Assembly: GCA_024763185.1 (NCBI GenBank)
Contig: JANTFY010000040.1
Location: 1 to 13,812 of the forward strand
DNA from: Gammaproteobacteria bacterium
GTDB taxonomy: Bacteria > Pseudomonadota > Gammaproteobacteria > GCA-001735895
Direction: 5' to 3'
DNA length: 13,812 nt
Position 1 is the first letter of the stretch. Each line of letters begins with the position of its first letter. Below are positions 6,899 through 13,332 of the stretch, piece after piece. Position numbers and translations under genes: made by a program. Below the pieces are notes generated by a model, which searched no databases, had not been told where the DNA came from, and saw only the letters and a list, made by a program, of their open reading frames with translations.

Positions 6899-7342
6899 TC
6901 AGCCTGACAGGTTTTCTATCCAGGCTGTCAGTTCCTTTACATGCTGCTGTTCTTCTTCCAGCAGGGCCTGGAAGAAAGTTTTGTCGTCTGGATAACGCTT
7001 TGCAGCACAGTAAATAACCGCATCATGGTACAGTTTAACCAGTTCGGTCTCAAATGCCTGATTGATGCGTAGCAGGGAAAGAAGATCCGGACCGAGCTTA
7101 ACCGGACGAAGCTGTGATGCGTTGGGGGCTACACCCTTGGCAAGCATGCGACCGATAATACGATCGGCATGCTCCATCTCTTCACGAGCTTCTGACTTGA
7201 AATTTTCCGCTTCCTGTACAAGCCCCCAGTTCGCGACTAATCGCGACTGGGTTGTGTACAACTGGACAGCAGATAGCTCCAGGCTTAAAGCCCGTCCAAG
7301 ATAACCCAGGACCTGTTGGTCGGACATAGCGGACTGATTCAT
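6899..7342 (-). CDS. Bacterioferritin-family protein of the carboxysome operon
   Basis: Four-helix ferritin-like protein of 147 aa. With the start at ATG 7342, all six di-iron ligands of bacterioferritin are present at the family spacing: Glu22, Glu55, His58 (EExEH), Glu98, Glu131 and His134 (ExxH). Met56 occupies the place of the haem-ligating Met52 of E. coli Bfr. It may therefore bind iron and possibly haem, although its task in CO2 fixation is unknown. Bfr-like genes commonly lie just after the csoS1 genes in proteobacterial carboxysome operons. The start is uncertain: an in-frame TTG (7348) with AGG eight bases upstream and another ATG (7327) are possible, and no strong Shine-Dalgarno precedes any of them. 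The protein is slightly shorter than classical Bfr (158 aa). A ferroxidase-type di-iron protein without storage function is the main alternative. Confidence 0.88.
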   Translation of the reverse strand: MNQSAMSDQQVLGYLGRALSLELSAVQLYTTQSRLVANWGLVQEAENFKSEAREEMEHADRIIGRMLAKGVAPNASQLRPVKLGPDLLSLLRINQAFETELVKLYHDAVIYCAAKRYPDDKTFFQALLEEEQQHVKELTAWIENLSG

Positions 7343-7378
7343 AAGCAAGCCAAAAGCCTGGCCAGATCAGGTAGGGCC

Positions 7379-7693
7379 TTAACCAGCAGCCTTTTTGGAG
7401 GAATCACCTTCAGCTAATACCGGTTCAACCTCACGATGTGGACGGGCGATGATGTGCGCCGCCACCAGACCGTCACCGACACGTTCACAGGCATCTGCAC
7501 CTGCACGTACGGCGGCGTTTACAGCGCCAGTTTCTCCACGAACCAATACAGTGACATAGCCACCGCCGACAAATTCACGTCCAATCAACCGTACCTCGGC
7601 TGCCTTGGTCATTGCGTCAGCTGCTTCGATCGCTGGTACCAGACCACGTGTTTCAATCATTCCCAGTGCAATACCGTAATTTTCATTTGCCAT
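7379..7693 (-). CDS. csoS1: Carboxysome shell hexamer protein CsoS1 with C-terminal extension (copy 3, 104 aa)
   Basis: Third BMC-H facet protein. The first 91 residues match copy 2; the C-terminus then carries an extra hydrophilic tail of about 12 residues (A-E-G-D-S-S-K-K-A-A-G). This resembles the longer CsoS1B paralog of H. neapolitanus, where the tail may tune packing or binding of other proteins, though naming it csoS1B would be inference. TTGGAG precedes the ATG at 7693. The next gene is the bacterioferritin-like gene, with an open-frame start 36 nt downstream. Confidence 0.95.
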   Translation of the reverse strand: MANENYGIALGMIETRGLVPAIEAADAMTKAAEVRLIGREFVGGGYVTVLVRGETGAVNAAVRAGADACERVGDGLVAAHIIARPHREVEPVLAEGDSSKKAAG

Positions 7694-7756
7694 TATTATG
7701 CTCCAATTTTAAATATCAGAAATATGCGGTTGGCTACGAATACTCTTTAACAAAAA

Positions 7757-8047
7757 TTATTTGCTTTCGAGTACTGGCTCAACTTCGCGATGAGGGCGTG
7801 CAATAATGTGAGCAGCAACCAGACCGTCACCAACACGTTCACAGGCATCTGCACCCGCACGAACCGCAGCATTAACCGCACCGGTTTCACCACGAACCAG
7901 AACAGTTACATAACCACCACCAACGAATTCACGTCCGATCAGACGAACTTCAGCTGCCTTGGTCATCGCATCAGCTGCTTCAATAGCAGGAACCAGACCG
8001 CGTGTTTCAATCATGCCTAAAGCAATACCGTAATTTTCATTTGCCAT
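7757..8047 (-). CDS. csoS1: Carboxysome shell hexamer protein CsoS1 (copy 2, 96 aa)
   Basis: Second BMC-H facet protein. Apart from residue 3, one Lys/Arg exchange and the tail (V-L-E-S-K), it is identical to copy 1, and over the shared domain it is identical to copy 3. At the DNA level it differs from both at many third codon positions, so the identity is kept by selection on the protein rather than by recent duplication. ATG at 8047 is preceded by CGGAGA. It sits in a run of three same-strand csoS1 genes with gaps of 73 and 63 nt. Function and location in the shell are as for the other CsoS1 proteins. Confidence 0.96.
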   Translation of the reverse strand: MANENYGIALGMIETRGLVPAIEAADAMTKAAEVRLIGREFVGGGYVTVLVRGETGAVNAAVRAGADACERVGDGLVAAHIIARPHREVEPVLESK

Positions 8048-8090
8048 TTTTCTATCTCCGTAGTCGAAGTAATTAAAAACTCATGTTAAA

Positions 8091-8105
8091 CCGTGCGGCA
8101 CACGG
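8091..8105 (-). promoter_or_regulatory. Small hairpin between csoS1 copies 1 and 2
   Basis: CCGTG and CACGG pair in a 5-bp GC-rich stem with a 5-nt loop 15 nt after the copy-1 stop; on the transcript it is followed by TTTAA. It could be a weak attenuator or a chance structure. Confidence 0.25.
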
Positions 8106-8120
8106 CAACAGATTTAGTCG

Positions 8121-8405
8121 TTAGCCGAGTACTGGCTCGACCTCTTTATGCGGACGCGCAATGATGTGCGCTGCCACCAGACCGTCACCAACACGTTCAC
8201 AGGCATCAGCACCTGCGCGAACAGCTGCGTTAACCGCTCCAGTTTCTCCACGTACCAAAACGGTGACATAGCCACCACCGACGAATTCACGACCAATCAA
8301 ACGGACTTCAGCCGCCTTGGTCATGGCATCCGCCGCTTCAATAGCGGGAACCAGACCGCGTGTTTCAATCATTCCCAGTGCAATACCGTAGTTTTCATCT
8401 GCCAT
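8121..8405 (-). CDS. csoS1: Carboxysome shell hexamer protein CsoS1 (copy 1, 94 aa)
   Basis: BMC-H domain protein (pfam00936 type) forming the flat hexameric facets of the shell, with the central pore passing small anions. The single domain spans nearly the whole protein: A-L-G-M-I-E-T-R-G-L-V-P-A-I-E-A-A-D, then the pore-loop region F-V-G-G-G-Y, V-R-G-E-T-G-A-V, and the C-terminal A-A-H-I-I-A-R-P-H. It differs from copies 2 and 3 at residue 3 (Asp rather than Asn), in a Lys near the C-terminus, and in having the shortest tail (E-V-E-P-V-L-G). Start supported by AGGAGA eight bases upstream. Equivalent to one of CsoS1A/B/C; the exact letter cannot be assigned. Confidence 0.96.
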   Translation of the reverse strand: MADENYGIALGMIETRGLVPAIEAADAMTKAAEVRLIGREFVGGGYVTVLVRGETGAVNAAVRAGADACERVGDGLVAAHIIARPHKEVEPVLG

Positions 8406-8444
8406 CTTTCGTGTCTCCTGTTGACTCGATTCTTAGTTAATCCT

Positions 8445-8468
8445 GTTATCGTTTAAACCTTCGATAAC
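8445..8468 (-). promoter_or_regulatory. Intergenic hairpin between csoS4B and the first csoS1
   Basis: GTTATCG and CGATAAC form a perfect 7-bp stem around a 10-nt loop, directly after the csoS4B stop and about 40 nt before the first csoS1 start. No T-run follows on the minus strand. Plausible functions are a partial attenuator or an RNA processing/stabilising element separating low-copy pentamer genes from very abundant hexamer genes. The structure is seen; the role is inferred. Confidence 0.45.
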
Positions 8469-8469
8469 G

Positions 8470-8721
8470 CTATTCTTTATCCGGCCAGTGATCGATGATT
8501 CCACACACCGCCAGATCGGTCAGGATTTCAAAATCTCCTGCCGTGTAACGCGCGGCTGAACCACTCGTCACAAAAACCCAATTTCCCGGTTCCGCTCCAA
8601 CCGGATCTGTCGCTACCAGGCGACTTCCGCTTTCGGTCTGCAGCACCCGTAATGCGACATGCTTGAGACCTTCAATTCTTGCAGTGCACTGTAAAGAGCC
8701 TTCAACTTTTACTATCTGCAC
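8470..8721 (-). CDS. csoS4B: Carboxysome shell vertex pentamer protein CsoS4B
   Basis: Second BMC-P vertex protein, 83 aa when begun at GTG 8721. The open frame extends 17 codons upstream into csoS4A, but those codons encode no conserved pentamer sequence. The GTG has GAGG nine bases upstream, lies 4 nt after the csoS4A stop, and gives the normal family start (V/M-Q-I-V-K-V-E-G-S). Conserved features: T-A-R-I-E-G-L-K-H, T-D-P-V-G-A-E-P-G-N-W-V-F, S-G-S-A-A-R and the C-terminal C-G-I-I-D-H-W-P. A 7-bp hairpin follows its stop immediately. Confidence 0.93.
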   Translation of the reverse strand: MQIVKVEGSLQCTARIEGLKHVALRVLQTESGSRLVATDPVGAEPGNWVFVTSGSAARYTAGDFEILTDLAVCGIIDHWPDKE

Positions 8722-8725
8722 TGGC

Positions 8726-8983
8726 TTACGCCTCGTCAGATTCCGGTGGCCATTTATCAATAATGCCGACAATGGTCAAGTCACTCGGATAACCCTTGCT
8801 ACCAGCCGCTTCACGCGCTGCTGAACTGCCCACACAAATTACCCAGTCACCCGGCTTAGCGCCAACCGCATCAACCGCTACCGCCTGTGCTGAACCGTCC
8901 TGAACCACCTGCAACAATTTATGCTCCATCATGGCTATGCGGTTGGTCGAAACCAGCGGCCTTATAATCTGACAGATTTTCAT
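8726..8983 (-). CDS. csoS4A: Carboxysome shell vertex pentamer protein CsoS4A
   Basis: BMC-P (EutN/CcmL) protein of 85 aa that closes the twelve vertices of the icosahedral shell. Typical sequence: N-terminal M-K-I-C-Q-I-I-R-P-L-V-S-T, then the beta-barrel motif A-V-D-A-V-G-A-K-P-G-D-W-V-I near residues 36-49, the S-S-A-A-R segment, and the C-terminal I-V-G-I-I-D-K-W. Start at 8983 with a near-perfect GGAGG six bases upstream, embedded in the end of csoSCA (TAATG overlap). Its stop is 4 nt before the csoS4B GTG. The pair csoS4A/csoS4B is diagnostic of alpha-carboxysome operons. Confidence 0.95.
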   Translation of the reverse strand: MKICQIIRPLVSTNRIAMMEHKLLQVVQDGSAQAVAVDAVGAKPGDWVICVGSSAAREAAGSKGYPSDLTIVGIIDKWPPESDEA

Positions 8984-10503
8984 TAATGACCTCCGTCAAT
9001 TTCCGGATTAACCGAACACTGCAAAACTTCAATCGGTGCGTTGGCGTTACAGTCACGAATAACTTGCAATATGTGCAACATACCCTGTTCAGCCAAAGCC
9101 GCGTATCGTTCATTTAATGCCCGGGTCACGCGCTGGCAATGCTGTTCTGCCCGTTCGCGTGCGCCTGGCACCTGGCCGTGATAATCAAAACGCACGACCA
9201 CCGGGACAGGCAAACCCTTATTCACATTCAAGCCTGTAAATATCTTGATCCCGACATCGGTATCGGCAATCGCCTCTTCTACCGTGTTGAGATACGCGAA
9301 ATACATCAGATTCCTGAGCTGTATCTCTTCAAACCCGACTCCGGCACCAATAAAGCGTTCAGCATGCCCGGTATCGGGATAGGCATCGCCAAAATAACGC
9401 CTTACATATTCTATCTGCGATAGATTGTTCTCAATCAAATGAGCTGCAAACTTCGCGGTTCCTTCGATCGCTTCCGGTGAACAGGACCGTACCTGGTTAG
9501 CGATAAATTTTCGCCCTTCTTCAGCCGTTCCAAATTGAGTCACCTTGTAAACATCCATGGTGTCTACAAAACGATCCAGATGTATCACACCCTCCGCATC
9601 CGGAACATGCACTCGCATCGAGTCAGTATCCGTATCCAGACCTATCAGCAACAGATCCAGAGATGCTCCACAGCAAAAGTTGGCTTCCACTGCGGTTTTG
9701 AAACTGTTCAATCTTTCCAGGCCACCTTCAGCAGCCTTGTCGTCATCCGACGCATGAAACGCACAACCCTGATGCAACGGATCAACCGAACTGAAGTGAT
9801 AAGCCACCACTTTCAGATACCGGGTGGGTTTATCAGCCGTGTTCGGCTTTCCTTCCCGGAAACGCATCATTTCCGTTTCCACCCATTTTTCGACACTGTT
9901 ATCAATATCGAACATGGCACCCGCATAAGACTTTCTGCGTACGTTTCGATGCGGCAGTCTCAGTACGTAACGAATGACATGAGCCAGACGTCCGTCTGCG
10001 CAGGGTGAAATATCCACCGTATGAAAACCGCATGACTGAATAAATTCATCAAACTGGCTTTCATCTTTATGCGCCAGTGGTGACTGGGTATAAAACTCAT
10101 CGGTAAACCGGTGATAGGTTTTAAACACACACCAGGCAAAAAGCCGACGCATATCCAATTGTTCAACCCAGGCATTTGCCAGGATTTCCTGCGGTAGCTC
10201 AAACCCCAGTTCACCACGTGCGATACGTTGCGCCTGTTGTTCAAAATCCACCTCGTGCTGCAACGCCGAGATCTTTTTCAGCACTTGCACGATGCCATCA
10301 AAGCCTTCCTTGACCCGATTTTCGTAATCGTAAAGGCGAGCGTTTTCACGCTCATCAACCAGCGGGTGATGACTACCAGCTTTTGTCTCAAGCGGATGTC
10401 CGACAGGTTGACGAATTACTTTTTCGTCAACATGACAGTCACCTGGTCTGCGGCAGGGTGCTTTTCCTGCCGCAATGCCTGGTTGAAACGATCTACGAAG
10501 CAT
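8983..10503 (-). CDS. csoSCA: Carboxysomal carbonic anhydrase CsoSCA (CsoS3, epsilon class)
   Basis: Zinc enzyme that dehydrates bicarbonate to CO2 inside the shell, next to Rubisco (506 aa). The active-site motif CADGRL supplies Zn ligand Cys168 and the Asp170/Arg172 dyad; His236 (AYHF) and Cys247 (QGCAFH) complete the zinc site, corresponding to Cys173, Asp175, Arg177, His242 and Cys253 of the H. neapolitanus enzyme as I recall it. Other family blocks: CGFHTVDISP, PNTADKPTRYLK, CCGASLD, DTDTDSMRVHVPD, GHAERFI and VGIKIFTGLN. The first 50 or so residues are low in order and, by analogy, hold the Rubisco-docking peptide. Start chosen at ATG 10503; an in-frame TTG three codons upstream lies 2 nt from its only GAGAGG, too close for initiation. 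The TAA overlaps the csoS4A ATG by one base, suggesting translational coupling. Confidence 0.96.
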   Translation of the reverse strand: MLRRSFQPGIAAGKAPCRRPGDCHVDEKVIRQPVGHPLETKAGSHHPLVDERENARLYDYENRVKEGFDGIVQVLKKISALQHEVDFEQQAQRIARGELGFELPQEILANAWVEQLDMRRLFAWCVFKTYHRFTDEFYTQSPLAHKDESQFDEFIQSCGFHTVDISPCADGRLAHVIRYVLRLPHRNVRRKSYAGAMFDIDNSVEKWVETEMMRFREGKPNTADKPTRYLKVVAYHFSSVDPLHQGCAFHASDDDKAAEGGLERLNSFKTAVEANFCCGASLDLLLIGLDTDTDSMRVHVPDAEGVIHLDRFVDTMDVYKVTQFGTAEEGRKFIANQVRSCSPEAIEGTAKFAAHLIENNLSQIEYVRRYFGDAYPDTGHAERFIGAGVGFEEIQLRNLMYFAYLNTVEEAIADTDVGIKIFTGLNVNKGLPVPVVVRFDYHGQVPGARERAEQHCQRVTRALNERYAALAEQGMLHILQVIRDCNANAPIEVLQCSVNPEIDGGH

Positions 10504-10530
10504 AATGCCCAAAACCTCTCAGTACGGGCC

Positions 10531-12867
10531 TTAACCGCGAGCTCCGCCCGAATAGGTTATCAAAGATCCGTCATCGTAATTACCACTGCTTCCGGTCACT
10601 CGACTGACTGGCTTTGGCATCTCCTGCTTTTCATCTCGCAGGGTCTTATGCACCATCGCGCTTACTGCACCACGACGGGAAGGATTTCTGACCAAAGCCG
10701 AAGCACCTTCAGTTCCAGTCACGTGATCACCACGTTCCCAGTCGTCACCAGTAATGCGCAGGCCGGAATCCTGGCCCTCTCCAGTTATGCGTGACTTGAC
10801 ACGACCCTCGATTTCGACGTTCTCTGCCACTTCATTCACAGAAGTCGAGTTCACCGACCCACTGCCAAAACGCGCATCTTCTGTGCCCGTCACTTTACCG
10901 CCAGCCATGCCGAATGGCCCGGTGATATGACCCTGTTCGTATCTGGAACCGGTCACGCCTGTGTTATCTTCTTCGGCCGCAGCGTGGGATGGAGGAGTCA
11001 CACTAAACTCACCCCAACCTGTTGTTTCACCTACGGCCTGAGGAAAATCCGCAGCACCCGGTTGTGCAGGCGTCGCAGGACAGGCTTGCGCCATTTGATC
11101 AGTACCCACATAAGGCGTGCCCGTTACATTCTCGCAAGCACCTTTATCATCACCGGTCATTACACCCGCCACACCGGGCTGTTGACCGGTCATGTTCATG
11201 CCGGCTTTGCGGTTGACCTTTTGCATACGGGCCGTGGCTTTCTGACTGGCCGGAACCTCACAATTATCGGCATAGTTTTCTACACCAAAGTAAGGAGTCC
11301 CGGTAATCGCCTTACAGGTTCCAGGCTCGTTACCCGTTACCTTTTTACTGCGACCCTCCATTGTTCCAGAGACCAACATGCCTTTAAAGGTCGACGATAA
11401 ACCGACTTTTTGATCACCCGGCTTGGCCTCAGTACCACAGATCTCACTGTACTGCTCCTTACCGACATAATCATCTCCGGTAATCGCTCGACAGGCACCC
11501 GGCTCATCACCTGTAGTTTTTGCACTGCGTCCTACCGCGGTACCGGTAACGCTGCCACCACTCAAGGTCTGACTCATGCCAACCTTGGGTGGCACCTGCC
11601 TTACCTCTTCGCCGCGCACATATTGTGCTCCGGTAAGCTCGCGGTTTGCCCCGGCTTCACCACCGGTGACCTTGTCTGAATTACCGACATTATCACCGGT
11701 AATAGTCTTGCCCTTGCGGGTTTCACCGGTTGGCATCACGGTTGGCGCGTGCTTGCTGCTGGTAGTTCCACAGAAAGCTTCGGACTGGCCTGCGCCCACA
11801 TATTCAGTCCCGGTTACATTCTTGCAGGTACCTGGCTCGTCACCTGTTACCTTTTGGCTACGACCAACTTTATTACCAGTCACCGCATTACCACGACCGG
11901 TCGAACTTAAACCCGTCCGCATCGGTGTTTTCTGAGGCTCCGATTGACAAAAATCACGGAACACATCGGCCCCCAGATATTCGGTACCGGTAACATTGCG
12001 ACAGGTACTCGCTTCATCACCGGTAACATCCTTATCACGGCCCACCATGGTTCCTGTAACGGATTGACCATGGGCGGTTTCAGAAACCCCTACTTTCCAG
12101 GGTTGATCCGTGGCACCCGCCACTTCCGGCTGCTTACGCACCTTACCTGTTGGGCGACACTTACCACCCTTGCAGGTCTTACCTTTGGTACTACGCTGTT
12201 GGCGTAATGCCTGGGACAACTCACGGCTGGTTAATGTTGGGTTTGCTGCACGGGCCGTTTGAGCCTCGCTCATACCGCCGGCACTGATACCCGCCTTGCC
12301 GCGCGTGGATTGCGCCTTACGACGCGCCAGTGCAGCAGCCTTGCTTGGGTTGGCAGCAATCTTTGGTCGATTGTTTCTCATATTGCGCGGCTTGGCTGCA
12401 GGTCGACTTGAGGCCGAGGCATCCTGGCATGAGCCCTTACCACCCTTTCCGTTACAGCCACAACCACAGTCACCCTTGGCTTCTGTCTTGGGTGCTTGTG
12501 TAGCGACCGTATTTGTACTGCTCGCAATCATGGACTGATCACGCGTACGATCTTTACTCATGGCAGCTGACTTGCCTTTGCCAGACATCGCCTTACGACG
12601 GGCCAGTGCAGCAGTACGAGTCGGATTTGCGGTAGTAGAAGCAACAACTCTTGGACGGTAGGACGTGGCTGAAGAAGACACCGGTTGGGCAGTTGGAGTC
12701 GCTGCTGGAGCAACTTCCGCTTGAGAAACCTTTGCCGCCTTAGCGCGCTCCGGCGCACTGCGCGTCCTGTCAGAATTATTCGACAGCGCAGATTTTCCGC
12801 CACTGGACATGGCTTTACGCCTCGCCAGCGCAGCATTTCTGCTACTGTTTTGATTAGCTTGCATCAT
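10531..12867 (-). CDS. csoS2: Alpha-carboxysome scaffold protein CsoS2
   Basis: Intrinsically disordered scaffold linking Rubisco to the shell (778 aa). N-region: four Rubisco-binding motifs at about residues 11-20, 86-94 and 178-186 (the A-A-L-A-R-R-K-A type) plus a degenerate copy at 215-226 (ELSQALRQQRS). A Cys/Gly cluster, CGCGCNGKGGKGSC, lies at 134-147. M-region: six repeats (about 259-308, 317-367, 378-425, 428-478, 486-537, 554-597) with V-T-G and I-T-G motifs, a conserved Tyr and usually two Cys 18 residues apart; repeat 3 has none. C-region: from about 618, ending in ITYSGGARG. The start is set at the first of two adjacent ATGs (12867), with GGTGGA eight bases upstream; the open frame extends 22 codons further 5' but lacks CsoS2-like sequence. 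A possible -1 frameshift site is at 11350-11341. Stop is 27 nt before csoSCA. Confidence 0.96.
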   Translation of the reverse strand: MMQANQNSSRNAALARRKAMSSGGKSALSNNSDRTRSAPERAKAAKVSQAEVAPAATPTAQPVSSSATSYRPRVVASTTANPTRTAALARRKAMSGKGKSAAMSKDRTRDQSMIASSTNTVATQAPKTEAKGDCGCGCNGKGGKGSCQDASASSRPAAKPRNMRNNRPKIAANPSKAAALARRKAQSTRGKAGISAGGMSEAQTARAANPTLTSRELSQALRQQRSTKGKTCKGGKCRPTGKVRKQPEVAGATDQPWKVGVSETAHGQSVTGTMVGRDKDVTGDEASTCRNVTGTEYLGADVFRDFCQSEPQKTPMRTGLSSTGRGNAVTGNKVGRSQKVTGDEPGTCKNVTGTEYVGAGQSEAFCGTTSSKHAPTVMPTGETRKGKTITGDNVGNSDKVTGGEAGANRELTGAQYVRGEEVRQVPPKVGMSQTLSGGSVTGTAVGRSAKTTGDEPGACRAITGDDYVGKEQYSEICGTEAKPGDQKVGLSSTFKGMLVSGTMEGRSKKVTGNEPGTCKAITGTPYFGVENYADNCEVPASQKATARMQKVNRKAGMNMTGQQPGVAGVMTGDDKGACENVTGTPYVGTDQMAQACPATPAQPGAADFPQAVGETTGWGEFSVTPPSHAAAEEDNTGVTGSRYEQGHITGPFGMAGGKVTGTEDARFGSGSVNSTSVNEVAENVEIEGRVKSRITGEGQDSGLRITGDDWERGDHVTGTEGASALVRNPSRRGAVSAMVHKTLRDEKQEMPKPVSRVTGSSGNYDDGSLITYSGGARG
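11305..11350 (-). promoter_or_regulatory. Candidate -1 ribosomal frameshift site in csoS2
   Basis: In M-repeat 5 the minus strand reads AGT AAA AAG in frame (11349-11341, Lys508-Lys509). A -1 slip after AAG gives GGT AAC GGG TAA, a product of about 512 residues lacking half of repeat 5, repeat 6 and the C-region. Downstream, GGTAA (starting 6 nt after AAG) can pair with TTACC, with an inner GCC/GGC, making a stem-loop at canonical spacing. CsoS2 of Halothiobacillus neapolitanus is known to be made in short and long forms by -1 frameshifting. The slippery run here is T-AAA-AAG rather than the ideal A-AAA-AAG, and other repeats also give quick -1 stops because V-T-G-D/N codons encode them. Candidate only. 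Confidence 0.35.
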
Positions 12868-12906
12868 TGTCTTATTCCACCAAATCTTCCGATTACGGAC
12901 ATTCGC

Positions 12907-12930
12907 TGGATGGCCCTTACGGGCCACCCA
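12907..12930 (-). promoter_or_regulatory. Strong RNA hairpin between cbbS and csoS2
   Basis: On the minus-strand transcript UGGGUGGCCC and GGGCCAUCCA can form a 10-bp stem (one G-U pair) closed by a GUAA tetraloop, which is of the very stable GNRA class. It starts 15 nt after the cbbS stop and ends about 40 nt before the csoS2 start. No U-tract follows, so it does not look like an efficient intrinsic terminator. More likely it attenuates read-through or protects the 3' end of a processed cbbLS message, which would let Rubisco be made in excess over CsoS2. The role is inference; the stem is seen directly. Confidence 0.6.
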
Positions 12931-12945
12931 CAAACGAATGGATTA

Positions 12946-13284
12946 TTAACGACCTTCGTATACCACGAAGCAAACACCCTGGCTTTGAGTGTAGTTGTCA
13001 TAACCGATCAAGCGAACGTGGTGATCAGGATAAGAACGACGGCAAGCGTCCAGCTCTTCAACCACTGCATTCAGATCTGTGGTGCCAAACATCGGCAGCT
13101 TCCACATGGTCCAGTAGTGCTGGTTCGCACTGCTTGGATGCTCATGCTCTATCGCTGGAGTTAAACCCTGGGCGATCAGATAAGCGATCTGGTCATAGAT
13201 TTCGTCCTGAGTCAGCTTGGGCAGGAAACCGAAAGTTTCCAGCGTGTTAGCTGTTTGGTAATCACCTGTAGTACTTGTAGGCAT
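12946..13284 (-). CDS. cbbS: Form I Rubisco small subunit
   Basis: Small chain (112 aa) of the L8S8 Rubisco, needed for holoenzyme stability and, in alpha-carboxysomes, part of the surface contacted by CsoS2 and CsoSCA. Recognisable small-subunit elements: near-N-terminal ETFGFLPKLT, the segment Y-x-x-I-A-Y-L-I-A-Q-G, the block YWTMWKLPMFG at about residues 57-67, EELDACRRSYP, and VRLIGYDN followed by the C-terminal F-V-V-Y. ATG at 13284 is supported by GAGGA seven bases upstream. Lies 48 nt after cbbL and 78 nt before csoS2; a strong hairpin (12907-12930) separates it from csoS2. Length is normal for a form IA small subunit. Confidence 0.96.
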   Translation of the reverse strand: MPTSTTGDYQTANTLETFGFLPKLTQDEIYDQIAYLIAQGLTPAIEHEHPSSANQHYWTMWKLPMFGTTDLNAVVEELDACRRSYPDHHVRLIGYDNYTQSQGVCFVVYEGR

Positions 13285-13332
13285 AATTTTGTCCTCGTTA
13301 AATTCGTTAACAGTCTGTAATTAGAAAGAGCC

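Noticed and set aside
8722..8772. Longer csoS4B reading frame starting inside csoS4A
   Set aside because: The extra 17 codons overlap csoS4A and have no pentamer-like sequence; the GTG at 8721 has a good ribosome site and the right spacing.
11337..11525. Alternative-frame minus-strand ORF inside csoS2 as a hidden gene
   Set aside because: It is the +1 frame of the repeat-coding DNA; its sequence is a by-product of the V-T-G repeats.
10531..12867. Internal repeats of csoS2 as a DNA repeat or CRISPR-like array
   Set aside because: The repetition is at protein level (M-repeats, N-terminal motifs) with diverged DNA and in-frame spacing.
12868..12933. N-terminal extension of csoS2 upstream of the double ATG
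   Set aside because: The 22 codons cross the GUAA hairpin, lack CsoS2 features, and the ribosome site GGTGGA fits the ATG at 12867.
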